Notes: generated from the letters alone by a model not told the origin. A stretch of DNA of 46,809 nt from Akkermansiaceae bacterium UBA4589 (GCA_002387565.1 DGJT01000026.1:1-46809), one strand, 5' to 3'. Counted from the stretch's first letter, positions 35,047-43,859 are shown. Made by a program: numbers and translations.

Positions 35047-36264
35047 CTATGCTTTGGCTAAATCTGTTCCCGGAGTTACCTCAGTCTTAGGCCCTTCAGC
35101 GTTAGGCTTAATGTTAAAGTCAAAGATATCTGTAGGTAAGAATAATGTTGCACAAGCATTAGGAATATCAACGATACCGCTGATGTGACCTTCTACTGGA
35201 GCTGTACCAAGGATGGCGTAAGCTTGCTCACCTGTGTAACCAAATTTCTTCATGTACTCGATAGCATTGAGACAGGCTTGACGATAAGCTACATGCACAT
35301 CTAAGTAGTGCTGCTGACCATCTTCATCCACTGAAATACCTTCAAAGATGAGGAAGTTGCTGTATCTAGGCTCAAGTGGGCTTGGTTCAAAGATTGGATT
35401 CACAATCGCATACTTTTCAACACCGCCTTTGATAAGCTTAACTCTTATGTCTAAGTAACCTGCCATTTCAATAGCTCCACAGAATGTGATTTCACCATCA
35501 CCTTGAGAAAAATGGATATCACCCATAGATAAACCACCGTCTTTTACGTAGACTGGGAAGTAAACTTTTGAACCTTTAGTAAGGTTTTTGATATCACAGT
35601 TACCACCATGTTCACGTGGAGGTACAGTACGAGCAGCTTCTTTAGCTGCTTCTGCTGCTTCTGCTGGCTTCATTCTACCCATGTGTGCTGTATCAGCATA
35701 AGGGAGAGTACAGAGTGCTGGAACTCTTTCTGGATCCGTATCAAAGAGCTCTTTCTCACGCTTGTTCCAGTTATCAAGTAGTTCTTTTGATGGCAAACAA
35801 CCAATAAGACCTGGGTGCATAATACCTGCAAATTCTACATTAGGTATGTGACGTGATGAGGTGTAAATACCATGGAAATCCCAACAAGCTTTACGAGCAT
35901 CTGGGTAATGCTCAGTGAGGAAACCTCCACCATTTTCTTTGGCAAATAAACCTGTGAAACCCCACTGGAAGTCATCAAGTACACCAACATCTAAAATTTC
36001 TACGACCATGAGATCGCCTGGCTCTGCTCCTTTGACACCGATAGGGCCTGTAAGGTAGTGCACCTTAGTTAAATCTACCTCTTTAATATCGAGAGCAGAG
36101 TCATCATTTTTGATTTGACCACCTGTCCAGTCCACACATTCTACACGAAATGAATCACCTGGTTCAACCATAGCTACCATAGGTAGGTCTGGGTGCCAGC
36201 GGTTGTGAATCACATCTTGTTCTTCTGGTGGTGTATTGAGGTCTACTTTGAGTAATGTTTTCAT
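35047..36264 (-). CDS. fmdA: Formamidase (acetamidase/formamidase family)
   Basis: Hydrolyses formamide to formate and ammonia. The 405-residue protein matches FmdA over its length: MKTLLKVDLNTPPEEQ, HNRWHPDLPMVA, a conserved FTGLFAKENGGGFLTEHYP segment, the HMGRMKP metal/active-site neighbourhood, SMGDIHFSQGDGEITFCGAIE and the C-terminal LGTAPVEGHISGIVDIPNACATLFLP. It follows the urt-type transporter genes on the same strand after 113 bases. Context supports ammonia supply from imported amides. Other short amides may also be substrates. Confidence 0.95.
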   Translation of the reverse strand: MKTLLKVDLNTPPEEQDVIHNRWHPDLPMVAMVEPGDSFRVECVDWTGGQIKNDDSALDIKEVDLTKVHYLTGPIGVKGAEPGDLMVVEILDVGVLDDFQWGFTGLFAKENGGGFLTEHYPDARKACWDFHGIYTSSRHIPNVEFAGIMHPGLIGCLPSKELLDNWNKREKELFDTDPERVPALCTLPYADTAHMGRMKPAEAAEAAKEAARTVPPREHGGNCDIKNLTKGSKVYFPVYVKDGGLSMGDIHFSQGDGEITFCGAIEMAGYLDIRVKLIKGGVEKYAIVNPIFEPSPLEPRYSNFLIFEGISVDEDGQQHYLDVHVAYRQACLNAIEYMKKFGYTGEQAYAILGTAPVEGHISGIVDIPNACATLFLPTDIFDFNIKPNAEGPKTEVTPGTDLAKA

Positions 36265-36303
36265 AGTCTTTGTTTGGTTTGTTATTTTTAGTATTTTTTA
36301 AAA

Positions 36304-36360
36304 GGCTATTGTATAAGATAATTTAATTCGAGATGGATTAATTAATCTTATACAGTAGCC
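36304..36360 (-). repeat. Long hairpin between urtE and fmdA
   Basis: A 16-base inverted repeat with one mismatch (36304-36319 with 36345-36360) whose A/T-rich interior can add further pairs, giving one long stem in the 113-base gap. It may attenuate, process or stabilise the mRNA before fmdA, or be an operator. Confidence 0.7.
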
Positions 36361-36377
36361 ATTGTAATTTCCTGTCA

Positions 36378-37070
36378 TTACACAGAAAGGAAGCTTTTGA
36401 TTTTCTCGGCATCAACATCAGCTCGTTTACTCGAGTGAACGATAGCGCCACCCTCCATCACGAGAAAGCGATCACAAGCCTCCAAGGTGAAAGAGAGCAC
36501 CTGCTCTGCTACGATGATAGAAATACCGTGAGAATCTCTAATTTTCTTAAGGGTTCTTGCCATTTCTTTGATGATAGAAGGTTGAATACCTTCTGTTGGC
36601 TCATCTAACAACAAGACTTTAGGCTGAGTAACCAAAGCTCTGGCAATAGCTAACTGCTGCTGCTGTCCACCTGATAGGTTACCACCCATACGTTTACCCA
36701 TTTCCTTAAGTACTGGAAAAAGCTCATAGATATATTCTGGTATTTGCTTAGATTTTGTAGCATCTAAACCTACTTTGATATTATCTGTTACTGAGAGAGT
36801 GGGATAAATCATTCTACCTTGAGGAACGTAAGCTAAACCTTCGCGCACCCTTTTAAAACTAGGTTTGTCTGCGAGTTCAGAACCCTCAATGCTGATACTG
36901 CTCCCCTCACCACAAGGAAGGATACCAATAATAGATTTAAATAGGGTTGTTTTACCCATCCCATTACGTCCCATAACAGCCAAGATTTCTCCCTCTGCTA
37001 AATCAAAGTCCAGCTTTTCAATAACCTTACTTTCTCCGTAACTTACTTTAAGATTTTTTACATTTAACAT
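36378..37070 (-). CDS. urtE: ABC transporter ATP-binding protein UrtE (urea/amide)
   Basis: LivF-type ATPase of 230 residues. Walker A GRNGMGKTT at 34-42, signature LSGGQ at 132-136 followed by QQQ, and Walker B LLLDEP at 153-158, then TEGIQPSI, which is a mark of UrtE. It pairs with UrtD on the cytoplasmic face to power import. The gap to urtD is 23 bases. Confidence 0.95.
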   Translation of the reverse strand: MLNVKNLKVSYGESKVIEKLDFDLAEGEILAVMGRNGMGKTTLFKSIIGILPCGEGSSISIEGSELADKPSFKRVREGLAYVPQGRMIYPTLSVTDNIKVGLDATKSKQIPEYIYELFPVLKEMGKRMGGNLSGGQQQQLAIARALVTQPKVLLLDEPTEGIQPSIIKEMARTLKKIRDSHGISIIVAEQVLSFTLEACDRFLVMEGGAIVHSSKRADVDAEKIKSFLSV

Positions 37071-37093
37071 AATATGTATTTTTTAAATTTTAT

Positions 37094-37840
37094 TTAGTGA
37101 CCGAGGTAAACCTCTTGAACAGTTGCATCATTTTGAACTTCGTCCATGGTTCCTTCTTTTAAGATTTTACCTAAGTGAAGCACCGTGACCCTATCCGCAA
37201 TTTTAGCTACAAAGTCCATATCATGTTCAATGATAATGACTGAGCGCTCTTTAGCCATTTTCTTGAGAAGAATAGCTGTCTCATCACGTTCTTTAGCGGT
37301 CATTCCCGCTACAGGCTCATCGAGCATCACTAGTTCAGGATCTTGAACTAGAAGCATGCCTATTTCTAACCATTGCTTCTGACCATGACTAAGTAGCTCT
37401 GCTTCTAAATCTAATAAATCAATAAGAAAGATTTCTTCGGCAACTTCTAAGATGCGTTTAACCACCTTATCAGTCCTTTTAAAACCTAAGGATCCCGTAA
37501 TTGAACGTCCTTGTGGGTAAGAGATCTCTAAATTTTCAAATACAGTTAACTTGTCATAAATAGACGGTGTTTGGAACTTACGACCAATGCCTAAGCGCAC
37601 AATTTCGTGCTCACGCATTTTGGTAATTTCCTTATTATTGTATTTGATACTACCCGCACTAGACTTAGTCTTACCACTAATAAGATCTAAGACCGTTGTC
37701 TTACCTGCCCCGTTAGGGCCGATAATGACTCGTAGTTCTCCTTTATCGACATAAAGTGTTAAATCATCGACAGCTTTAAAACCATCAAAACTTACAGTTA
37801 AGTCTTCTATCGCTAGCAAAAAATCAGTATTACTTGGCAT
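37094..37840 (-). CDS. urtD: ABC transporter ATP-binding protein UrtD (urea/amide)
   Basis: LivG-type ATPase of 248 residues. Walker A GPNGAGKTT at 41-49, Walker B VMLDEP at 171-176, and the relaxed signature LSHGQ at 150-154, which is normal for UrtD/FmdF-like proteins. IGRKFQTPSIYDKLTVFENLEIS is typical. Its start overlaps the urtC end by 11 bases. Confidence 0.95.
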   Translation of the reverse strand: MPSNTDFLLAIEDLTVSFDGFKAVDDLTLYVDKGELRVIIGPNGAGKTTVLDLISGKTKSSAGSIKYNNKEITKMREHEIVRLGIGRKFQTPSIYDKLTVFENLEISYPQGRSITGSLGFKRTDKVVKRILEVAEEIFLIDLLDLEAELLSHGQKQWLEIGMLLVQDPELVMLDEPVAGMTAKERDETAILLKKMAKERSVIIIEHDMDFVAKIADRVTVLHLGKILKEGTMDEVQNDATVQEVYLGH

Positions 37841-39023
37841 CGTTTACAGTTGGTTTAAGGTTATCGTCTGAATCTTCTGTTTTTTTAGAAGAAAACTTGG
37901 AAATAAGTTTAAGTATTTGAGGCTTAAAGAAGCTCTCGTAAAGTCCAGCCAAACCTTTAGGTAAGAACAGAACTATAATAATAAAGGTGGCTCCGTAAAT
38001 AAAGGTCCACAAGTTAGGGTACGCTTCGGAGAAGGCTGTCTTGGCAGCGTTAACAGCAAGTGCACCATAAACCGCTCCTAATAAGCTCTCTCTACCACCT
38101 ACCGCGGTAAAGATGACCATATCAATAGATGGTTTAATCCCGATCAGGTTAGGTGACATAAAACCCACCTGTAAGGTAAACATCGCTCCCCCAATCGCAC
38201 TGACAACTCCAGCTAAGCAAAAGACAAATATTTTAAAGGAGGTAATACTATAACCTGAGAACCTCACCCTCATCTCTTTATCACGTTGAGCAACTAGCAC
38301 CCTTCCTAGTCGAGTCGACATAATATAGCGACTCAGCAAGATGGTGATGAGCAGTAACACACAACAGACAAAATATAGCGTGGTTTGAGCTTCTTCAGTT
38401 CTAATATCCCAGCCTTTGAGTGTTTTTAAATCTGTAATACCATTAATACCACCAAATAAGCCTTGGTTACCCACAATGAAGTACCAAGCACAAGCTACCA
38501 TCGACTGAGTCAAAATGGCGAATACCACACCAGTCACCCTACCTTTAAAATAGAATACACTCATGATATAAGCCAAAATTGCTGGCAATGTTAAGATAAG
38601 CAGTATCGTCAAACTTAAGCTTTTGAAAGGGTACCACATAGCTGGCAGCTCTGTAATCTGATTCCAATCCATAAAATCAGGAATACCAGGAGTTGTCTGA
38701 ATTTTAGTTGATTCTGGATCTGATGCTTCTAATTTTAGAAACATCGCCATGCAGTAACCACCTAAGCCAAAGAACAAACCTTGTCCCAAACTAAGAATAC
38801 CTGCTCTACCCCAGCACATTACTAAACCTAAACTAACAAAGGCATAGCAAAGGTACTTACCTATCATATTAAGGCGAAATGTACTGAATATAACTGGAAA
38901 TAGTACTAGTAAAATAACAGCTATAATAGCAAAGCCAATCACCCCCTCTTTGTTTTTGAAAAATCTCTCAAAGAGAAATTTCCCCATACTTGAGTCAGAG
39001 TATTTTTGTAAATTATTCATCAT
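37830..39023 (-). CDS. urtC: ABC transporter permease UrtC (urea/amide)
   Basis: LivM-type permease of 397 residues with about nine or ten membrane helices. Seen: RAGILSLGQGLFFGLGGYCMAMFL, GNQGLFGGINGIT, the EAA-like region RLGRVLVAQRDKEMRVRFSGY, and TAVGGRESLLGAVYGAL. A charged C-terminal tail follows. The start codon lies 16 bases after the urtB stop on the minus strand. Confidence 0.93.
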   Translation of the reverse strand: MMNNLQKYSDSSMGKFLFERFFKNKEGVIGFAIIAVILLVLFPVIFSTFRLNMIGKYLCYAFVSLGLVMCWGRAGILSLGQGLFFGLGGYCMAMFLKLEASDPESTKIQTTPGIPDFMDWNQITELPAMWYPFKSLSLTILLILTLPAILAYIMSVFYFKGRVTGVVFAILTQSMVACAWYFIVGNQGLFGGINGITDLKTLKGWDIRTEEAQTTLYFVCCVLLLITILLSRYIMSTRLGRVLVAQRDKEMRVRFSGYSITSFKIFVFCLAGVVSAIGGAMFTLQVGFMSPNLIGIKPSIDMVIFTAVGGRESLLGAVYGALAVNAAKTAFSEAYPNLWTFIYGATFIIIVLFLPKGLAGLYESFFKPQILKLISKFSSKKTEDSDDNLKPTVNDAK

Positions 39024-39039
39024 ATTATTATCGTTAAAT

Positions 39040-39960
39040 TTAACTTCTTACTTTGCTGTAGAAAATACCTTTGGTGAATTTCATCAAAGTGATGAAGATG
39101 ATGACATAGAGGATCACTTTGGCGATAGAGCCAGTCATGAAAAATTCTAAGATTGAGGATAATAAAGCAAGGAAACCTGCGGAAACAAAGAGTCCAGCTA
39201 AACTACCTAAACCACCCACAACCAACACGAGGAAGGAATCTACAATGTAGTTCTCCCCTGCTGAAGGTGATGTAGAAGCCATTGTGGTGAAAAATGCACC
39301 AGCAATCCCTGAAATACCACACGCAATCGCAAATGAAAATCTATCGGTCATTTTAGTATTAATACCTAACGCACCGGTCATCTCTCTATTTTGAGTAGTT
39401 GCCTGCATACGTAAACCCATGCGAGTTTTTTTAGTATAGAAAATTAAGCCTAAGGTGAGCAAAATTGTTAACCCTAGAAGAACTAATCCACTAATAGGGA
39501 TATCAATAGTGTCGGTTGCTGACCACGAACCTAGTAACCACTCAGGCAAAGTAGCACTGGTCTCACGAGCACCAATAAAGGTTCTAAATGATTGCTGCAT
39601 GATAAGACTCAAGCCCCATGTAGCGAGTAAGGTATCTAGTGGGCGTTTATACAGCCGGCTAATCAAGGACCATTCAACTAAGTAACCAACACCAAAGGCT
39701 ATCCCAAACGAAAGCGGAATAGCTAATGCGACATAGTAATTAGTAAGAAATGGCATATGCTCAGTTACTAACTGAGAAAATAGGCACATTGTATACGATC
39801 CCAAAACGAGAAACTCTGCGTGAGCCATATTAATGACCCCCATCTGTCCAAAAATGATGTAGAGACCTAAACCCATAAGTGCATAAATACACAGTAGGCT
39901 GACTCCACTAAATGATTGCATCACTACAATCGAAGTTATTTCTTCTATAGAATATTCCAT
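39040..39960 (-). CDS. urtB: ABC transporter permease UrtB (urea/amide)
   Basis: LivH-type permease of 306 residues, about eight membrane helices. GQMGVINMAHAEFLVLGSYT, ATWGLSLIMQQSFRTFIGA, and FLVLVVGGLGSLAGLFV are typical of UrtB; the first motif has Ala where Leu is common. It follows urtA with a 318-base gap, so the binding protein can be expressed at a different level. Confidence 0.93.
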   Translation of the reverse strand: MEYSIEEITSIVVMQSFSGVSLLCIYALMGLGLYIIFGQMGVINMAHAEFLVLGSYTMCLFSQLVTEHMPFLTNYYVALAIPLSFGIAFGVGYLVEWSLISRLYKRPLDTLLATWGLSLIMQQSFRTFIGARETSATLPEWLLGSWSATDTIDIPISGLVLLGLTILLTLGLIFYTKKTRMGLRMQATTQNREMTGALGINTKMTDRFSFAIACGISGIAGAFFTTMASTSPSAGENYIVDSFLVLVVGGLGSLAGLFVSAGFLALLSSILEFFMTGSIAKVILYVIIFITLMKFTKGIFYSKVRS

Positions 39961-40003
39961 GATAACGTAGGCTTTAAACCTTAGTTGTTGTTAGTAATAA
40001 ACT

Positions 40004-40190
40004 ACTATGAGATCTCTGTATAATTGAGCTGTTAGAAAAAAGTCCTTTATTTCAAAGCAACGCACGGCAAGGCTTTGGCAAAATTTACCTTAGCTTTATT
40101 GTGGTGTAACTATTTATTAAGCCAGTAATGACTAGCTAATAGATAGAAGGTGCTCTTTATAAAAACCCTATTCTACAGAGATCTTACAAT
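40004..40190. repeat. Possible MITE-like element with inverted ends
   Basis: AGATCTCTGTA at 40010-40020 recurs inverted at 40174-40184, with similar flanking bases (ACTAT outside and AAT inside). The ends enclose about 150 bases without a gene, inside the urtA-urtB gap. It could be a small non-autonomous mobile element, or arms of one large RNA structure. Confidence 0.4.
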
Positions 40191-40210
40191 AGTGTTAGTT
40201 TTTTAATGTA

Positions 40211-40239
40211 GTTGCTGCCTGCTTCTTGCACGCAGCAAC
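40211..40239 (-). repeat. Strong hairpin after urtA
   Basis: GTTGCTGC and GCAGCAAC form a perfect 8-bp stem, plus TGC/GCA across one mismatch and a five-base loop, 40 bases after the urtA stop. There is no T-run on the minus strand. A position behind a binding-protein gene fits an mRNA-stabilising hairpin that raises UrtA over the permeases, as known in other transporter operons. Confidence 0.65.
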
Positions 40240-40278
40240 TCATTGTATAATTAATTTCTATTATATTAATATAGAGGC

Positions 40279-41538
40279 CTATTGATATCCTTCTGGGAAT
40301 GGATCTGGCTCGATAAGTTCTTCTGATACAGCTACTACTTCGAACTGACCGTCAGCTAACATTTTACCAATTTTAGTGCGACTCCATAGGTGCTGATTAG
40401 TGTCATGGACACGTACATAACCTTCTGGTGCGTTAGGAAGTTCAATACCTCCGTGAGCTGCATGAATCTTATCAATATCAAAGCTACCTGCTTTTTCAAC
40501 AGCAGCTTTCCAAATCCAAGGTCCAAGGTAAGCAGCTTGAGTCACATCACCAATTACTGAGTCTTCACCGTATTCAGCTTTGAAAGCTTTTACGAATTCG
40601 ATGTTATTCTCATTAGTGAGTGATTGATAGTACTTCATACTAGCGTAGAAACCTTCAGCATTTTCGCCACCAATTCCAAGAAGCTCGTCTTCTGTAGTAG
40701 AAATAGTAAGCATATCTTGTTTAGCAGCAGTAATACCAGCAGCTTTAAGTTGCTTGTACCAAGCTACATTACTACCACCTACAACAGCTGTGAATAGTAA
40801 ATCAGGCTTTTTAAGCTTAACTTTGTTGATCAAAGAACGGAAGTTAGTATGACCAAGAGGATAATACTCTTCACCTACTACCTTACATTTTGGATCTTTC
40901 TTAGCTAATACACGTTCGATGTGGTTACGAGCAATCTTATGAGAAGTTCTTGGCCAAATATAGTCAGAACCAATCAAGTAGAAAGTACGTGATCCAAGTG
41001 TTTCATAAGCCCAGTCTAAACCCCAAATAATTTGTTGAGTTGCTTCCTGACCTGTGTAAACCACATTTTTAGAAGCTTCTAGACCTTCGTAGAAAGTAGG
41101 ATAATAGAGCATATTATTCTCTTTCTCAAAGATAGGCAATACAGCCTTACGTGATGCAGAAGTCCAGCAACCAAATACACAAGCCACTTTGTCTTGAATA
41201 ATTAATTTTTTAGCTTTCTCTGCGAACGTAGGCCAATCACTTGCTCCATCTTCTTGAACAATTTCAATCTGTCTACCGAGAATTCCGCCCATTTCGTTTA
41301 TTTGCTTGATAGCTAAACGCTCAGCTTCGACTGAACCAGTCTCACTAATGGCCATTGTTCCAGTGACAGAGTGTAATTGTCCTACGATGACTTTATCGTC
41401 ATAAACAGCAAGACCTGTCGTATTAACCTCAGATGTAGGGTATTCAGCGGCTGTGATGTTACCTAGGGCTAGCGCCGATAAAACGCTGCAGTAAGTAACT
41501 AACCTCCCCATTCCTGGTTTGTTTGTTTGTTTTTTCAT
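40279..41538 (-). CDS. urtA: ABC transporter substrate-binding protein UrtA (urea/amide)
   Basis: Periplasmic binding protein of 419 residues with a signal peptide (basic start, hydrophobic run, TAA-A-like end near 31). Family features: VGQLHSVTGTMAISETG at about 52-68, GGILGRQIEIVQEDGASDW, FGCWTSASRKAVLPIFE, YYPTFYEGLEAS, and DYIWPRTSH. It belongs to the UrtA/FmdD group that binds urea or short amides, so a formamide-related substrate is suggested by the downstream formamidase. First gene of the operon, with a promoter upstream. Confidence 0.95.
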   Translation of the reverse strand: MKKQTNKPGMGRLVTYCSVLSALALGNITAAEYPTSEVNTTGLAVYDDKVIVGQLHSVTGTMAISETGSVEAERLAIKQINEMGGILGRQIEIVQEDGASDWPTFAEKAKKLIIQDKVACVFGCWTSASRKAVLPIFEKENNMLYYPTFYEGLEASKNVVYTGQEATQQIIWGLDWAYETLGSRTFYLIGSDYIWPRTSHKIARNHIERVLAKKDPKCKVVGEEYYPLGHTNFRSLINKVKLKKPDLLFTAVVGGSNVAWYKQLKAAGITAAKQDMLTISTTEDELLGIGGENAEGFYASMKYYQSLTNENNIEFVKAFKAEYGEDSVIGDVTQAAYLGPWIWKAAVEKAGSFDIDKIHAAHGGIELPNAPEGYVRVHDTNQHLWSRTKIGKMLADGQFEVVAVSEELIEPDPFPEGYQ

Positions 41539-41601
41539 TTGTTTGTTTTTAATTTGTGTGAACTAAGAGCCTGTATATTTTGTGCTCCTCGTTCGAACAG
41601 G

Positions 41602-41630
41602 ATTGTAATTGTCCCCTTTCAATAGGTCAA
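41602..41630 (-). promoter_or_regulatory. Sigma-70-type promoter of the urt-fmd operon
   Basis: On the minus strand TTGACC is followed after exactly 17 bases by TACAAT, about 64 bases before the urtA ATG. The leader has a GTTCGAAC palindrome near the expected transcription start. No sigma-54 (nitrogen) promoter consensus was seen. Confidence 0.6.
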
Positions 41631-41706
41631 GATTTTTTCACTACTATAATACTCGTATTTTTTTACTACTAATTTAAAGCTCAAAAAAGCCTTATTCTAA
41701 CAAGAG

Positions 41707-41808
41707 TTAAAACTCTAATTGAGAGTTTGGTGGCAACGACACTTTATTCACTTTGCGCCACTTTTCTAGCTCTACCGTTAATTCATGAACTGTATCTGTA
41801 TATTCTAG
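41707..41808 (-). pseudogene. Truncated gene tail beside the IS remnant
   Basis: A short open frame runs 33 codons out of the IS end to a TAA at 41707, reading LEYTDTVHELTVELEKWRK and ending in a Leu/Pro/Asn/Ser/Glu tail. It looks like the real C-terminus of a helical protein cut off by the insertion. No 5' part is found beyond the other IS end, so the rest was probably lost. Family not recognised; weak but coding-like evidence. Confidence 0.35.
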
Positions 41809-41810
41809 TG

Positions 41811-42571
41811 CACACTACACGACAAAAAATAGGTTGATAGAATGATGTTTTACCCGCTGTTCAAAGAGTTTGAGTAATTGACGATGATCATTTGGGTTAG
41901 ATAGAGCTTTTCTAAGCTCGCCTAGTCCGTATCTAAAGAGCTAGCTTTATCTCTAGCTTTTAAGAGCATACCAAAGCCTAAGGTGAACAAGAAGCTAAGA
42001 CTAACTATCGCTATAAGCTTATCTATTTTACTTGGCTCTCTTAGGTGTGTACCCTCTAGATTAAAGCCGTTCTTTTTAAGATGACCAAAAAGTACTTCAA
42101 TACCCCATCTAAGTTTATAAGCAGCTAACGCCTCTTTGCCTTTAAGCTGATTGCTCACCACACTCAAAGCTTCTTGCTTGAACCTCTTGGAGCTAAAATA
42201 CAACTGTAAGCCCCAAACATCTTGTTTATTTAGCCAATTTAACCAATGCACACCATGGAATTGATTCGCTACTCGCTCACCCTTTACAAGGGCTAGAGTC
42301 TATCCATGCTAAGTACGTAACCTGCAGCGGGCTTAGGAATCTTTTTAAATATGAGTTTAGCTGTAGTTGCTTGGTGTGAGGCTAAGTGGGTAAGATTAAC
42401 ACTACGGCATTGAATCACACCTAAAATAAGATTAGATAAGCACTTAAGGCGTGCTAAATTACCACCGACTTATTCATTAAGGACTTCGAGTAAAAATTGG
42501 CTTGTGAGCAAGTCAAGCTCTAAACCCTATTAAACCAACATTTATACGCTCATTTTTTGTTGTGTAGTGTG
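41811..42571 (-). mobile_element. Internally deleted IS4-type insertion sequence
   Basis: Terminal inverted repeats CACACTACAC(G/A)ACAAAAAAT match at 41811-41830 and 42552-42571 with one difference. Between them is a broken IS4-family transposase. At 761 bases it is well short of an intact copy, which I expect to be about 1.2-1.4 kb. No clear target duplication is seen (flanks TATTCTAGTG and AAGTTAGTTA), so one end may have been rearranged. Confidence 0.8.
41815..42530 (-). pseudogene. Transposase pseudogene, IS4 family (DDE)
   Basis: Reading the minus strand: an N-terminal part with a stop in frame (LLTSQFLLEVLNE, stop, then ARLKCLSNLILGVIQCRSVNLTHLASHQ) reaches the first catalytic Asp region VLSMDR. 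A frameshift and deletion near 42298 remove the second Asp region. Translation resumes at KGERVANQFHGVHWLNW and keeps the C-terminal WGIEVLFGHLKKNGFNLEGTH signature with the catalytic Glu. A further frameshift near 41930 precedes the last segment (YGLGELRKALSNPNDHRQLL). It is inactive. Confidence 0.85.
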
Positions 42572-42584
42572 AAGTTAGTTATAT

Positions 42585-43013
42585 TTAAAAAGCGTTTTTT
42601 GTCCAAATAATTTCAGGTACAATCAATGCGTCAACCTGGGCTTCTTGCTCTTGCGGCACCAAATATACCTCTATAATATCAAAGCGATAAGGTACTGCTT
42701 GCTTGAGCTCTCTTAGCCAATAGCTGGCTCCTTTTTTAATATAGCTTTGCTTAGTTTTATCTACAGCATCGTAAGCCCTTTTATGGTAAGAACTACGAGT
42801 CTTCACCTCAATAAAAGCTAAAGTATCTTCATCACGAGCAACTATATCAATTTCGCCTCCTTTAGCTCCAAAATCATAAGGCTTAAAATTTCGGTACAAC
42901 ACTTTACTACCCGTTTTTTTAATATATTGAACAGCTAATTTCTCACCATAATTTCCCAAAATTTTATGGTTTTGAGTCAGTTTAGAATAATGAGACAAGC
43001 TGATTTTATTCAT
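42585..43013 (-). CDS. yraN: YraN/UPF0102 family putative endonuclease
   Basis: A 142-residue protein with the restriction-like PD-(D/E)xK pattern: Glu54 and Asp56 in GGEIDIVARDED, then Glu69 and Lys71 in AFIEVKTRSS. GNYGEKLAVQYI begins the domain. Role in the cell is poorly known. Its start overlaps the truA end by 8 bases, so the two are coupled. The IS remnant lies just behind its stop. Confidence 0.92.
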   Translation of the reverse strand: MNKISLSHYSKLTQNHKILGNYGEKLAVQYIKKTGSKVLYRNFKPYDFGAKGGEIDIVARDEDTLAFIEVKTRSSYHKRAYDAVDKTKQSYIKKGASYWLRELKQAVPYRFDIIEVYLVPQEQEAQVDALIVPEIIWTKNAF

Positions 43014-43767
43014 ACTCTACAGATTTAAGTGTCAACCCACCTGCTGGTGCACATAATGGAGATTTTTCACCTCCTACTTGTGGGTGAAGTAACAATTGCT
43101 GCAAATCTTCTAAGTAATAACGACCTGAAGACACTTTCATACAGCCTCCCACAATGAGTCTAACCATTTTATATAGAAAACCTCTACCGGTAATGCGTAT
43201 ATAAATATCTTCGCCCTTATCGATGAACTCAACACAAGTAATTTCACGAACGGTACTTAGAGGCTCACTACCTAGCCCCCTATTTGCTGCAAAAGCTGCA
43301 AAATCATGCTCTCCAACAAAAATATCTAAAGCTTGCTTAAATATCACTTTATCCAACTGCCTTGGCTCATGCCAAACTCTACCTACTAAAAAGGGTGATA
43401 ATATAGAGCTGATATTAATTCTATATTCATAGGTTTTGAGCTTAGCCCCAAACTGAGCATGAAAATCATCGCTCACTTCTTCTGCCTTTAAAACTCTAAT
43501 ATCTAAAGGTAGCGCCGTATTAAAAGCTGGCACCCAATTGTGTATATTCATCTGTAAATGATCAGAAGCATCAAAATGAGCTATCTGCCCTGCAGCGTGT
43601 ACGCCTGTATCCGTACGACCAGAGCCTATTATTCGTGATTTTACTTTGGTAATTTTATATAAAGCATCACAGAGGCATTGTTGAACAGTCATGTGATCAG
43701 GTTGTAACTGCCAACCTGCATAATTTCGGCCATCATAAGCAACGGTAATTTTAATTCGTGCCATCAT
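43006..43767 (-). CDS. truA: tRNA pseudouridine synthase A (positions 38-40)
   Basis: Makes pseudouridine at positions 38-40 of many tRNAs. Of 253 residues, Asp53 in GSGRTDTGVHAAGQ is the catalytic residue; YDGRNYAGWQLQP and the C-terminal FLYKMVRLIVGGCMKV are typical. Two ATGs at the start (MMARIK) leave one residue of uncertainty. Between gltA and yraN on the minus strand, with a terminator upstream, so it has its own promoter. Confidence 0.96.
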   Translation of the reverse strand: MMARIKITVAYDGRNYAGWQLQPDHMTVQQCLCDALYKITKVKSRIIGSGRTDTGVHAAGQIAHFDASDHLQMNIHNWVPAFNTALPLDIRVLKAEEVSDDFHAQFGAKLKTYEYRINISSILSPFLVGRVWHEPRQLDKVIFKQALDIFVGEHDFAAFAANRGLGSEPLSTVREITCVEFIDKGEDIYIRITGRGFLYKMVRLIVGGCMKVSSGRYYLEDLQQLLLHPQVGGEKSPLCAPAGGLTLKSVEYE

Positions 43768-43800
43768 TAAAACTAATAATTAAGAAAACTCTTAATAAAC

Positions 43801-43836
43801 AAAAAACGCCTATTCATCAAGAATAGACGTTTTTTT
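43801..43836 (-). terminator. Rho-independent terminator of gltA
   Basis: Stem ACGCCTATTC/GAATAGACGT around ATCAA with A and T runs at both sides. The C-A mismatch on the plus strand is a U-G pair on the minus strand, which fits use by gltA. It lies 24 bases after the gltA stop. Confidence 0.8.
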
Positions 43837-43859
43837 AATGATAATTTATAAAACTCTAA

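Noticed and set aside
41801..42581. Target-site duplication of the IS remnant
   Set aside because: Flanking ten-base stretches do not match.
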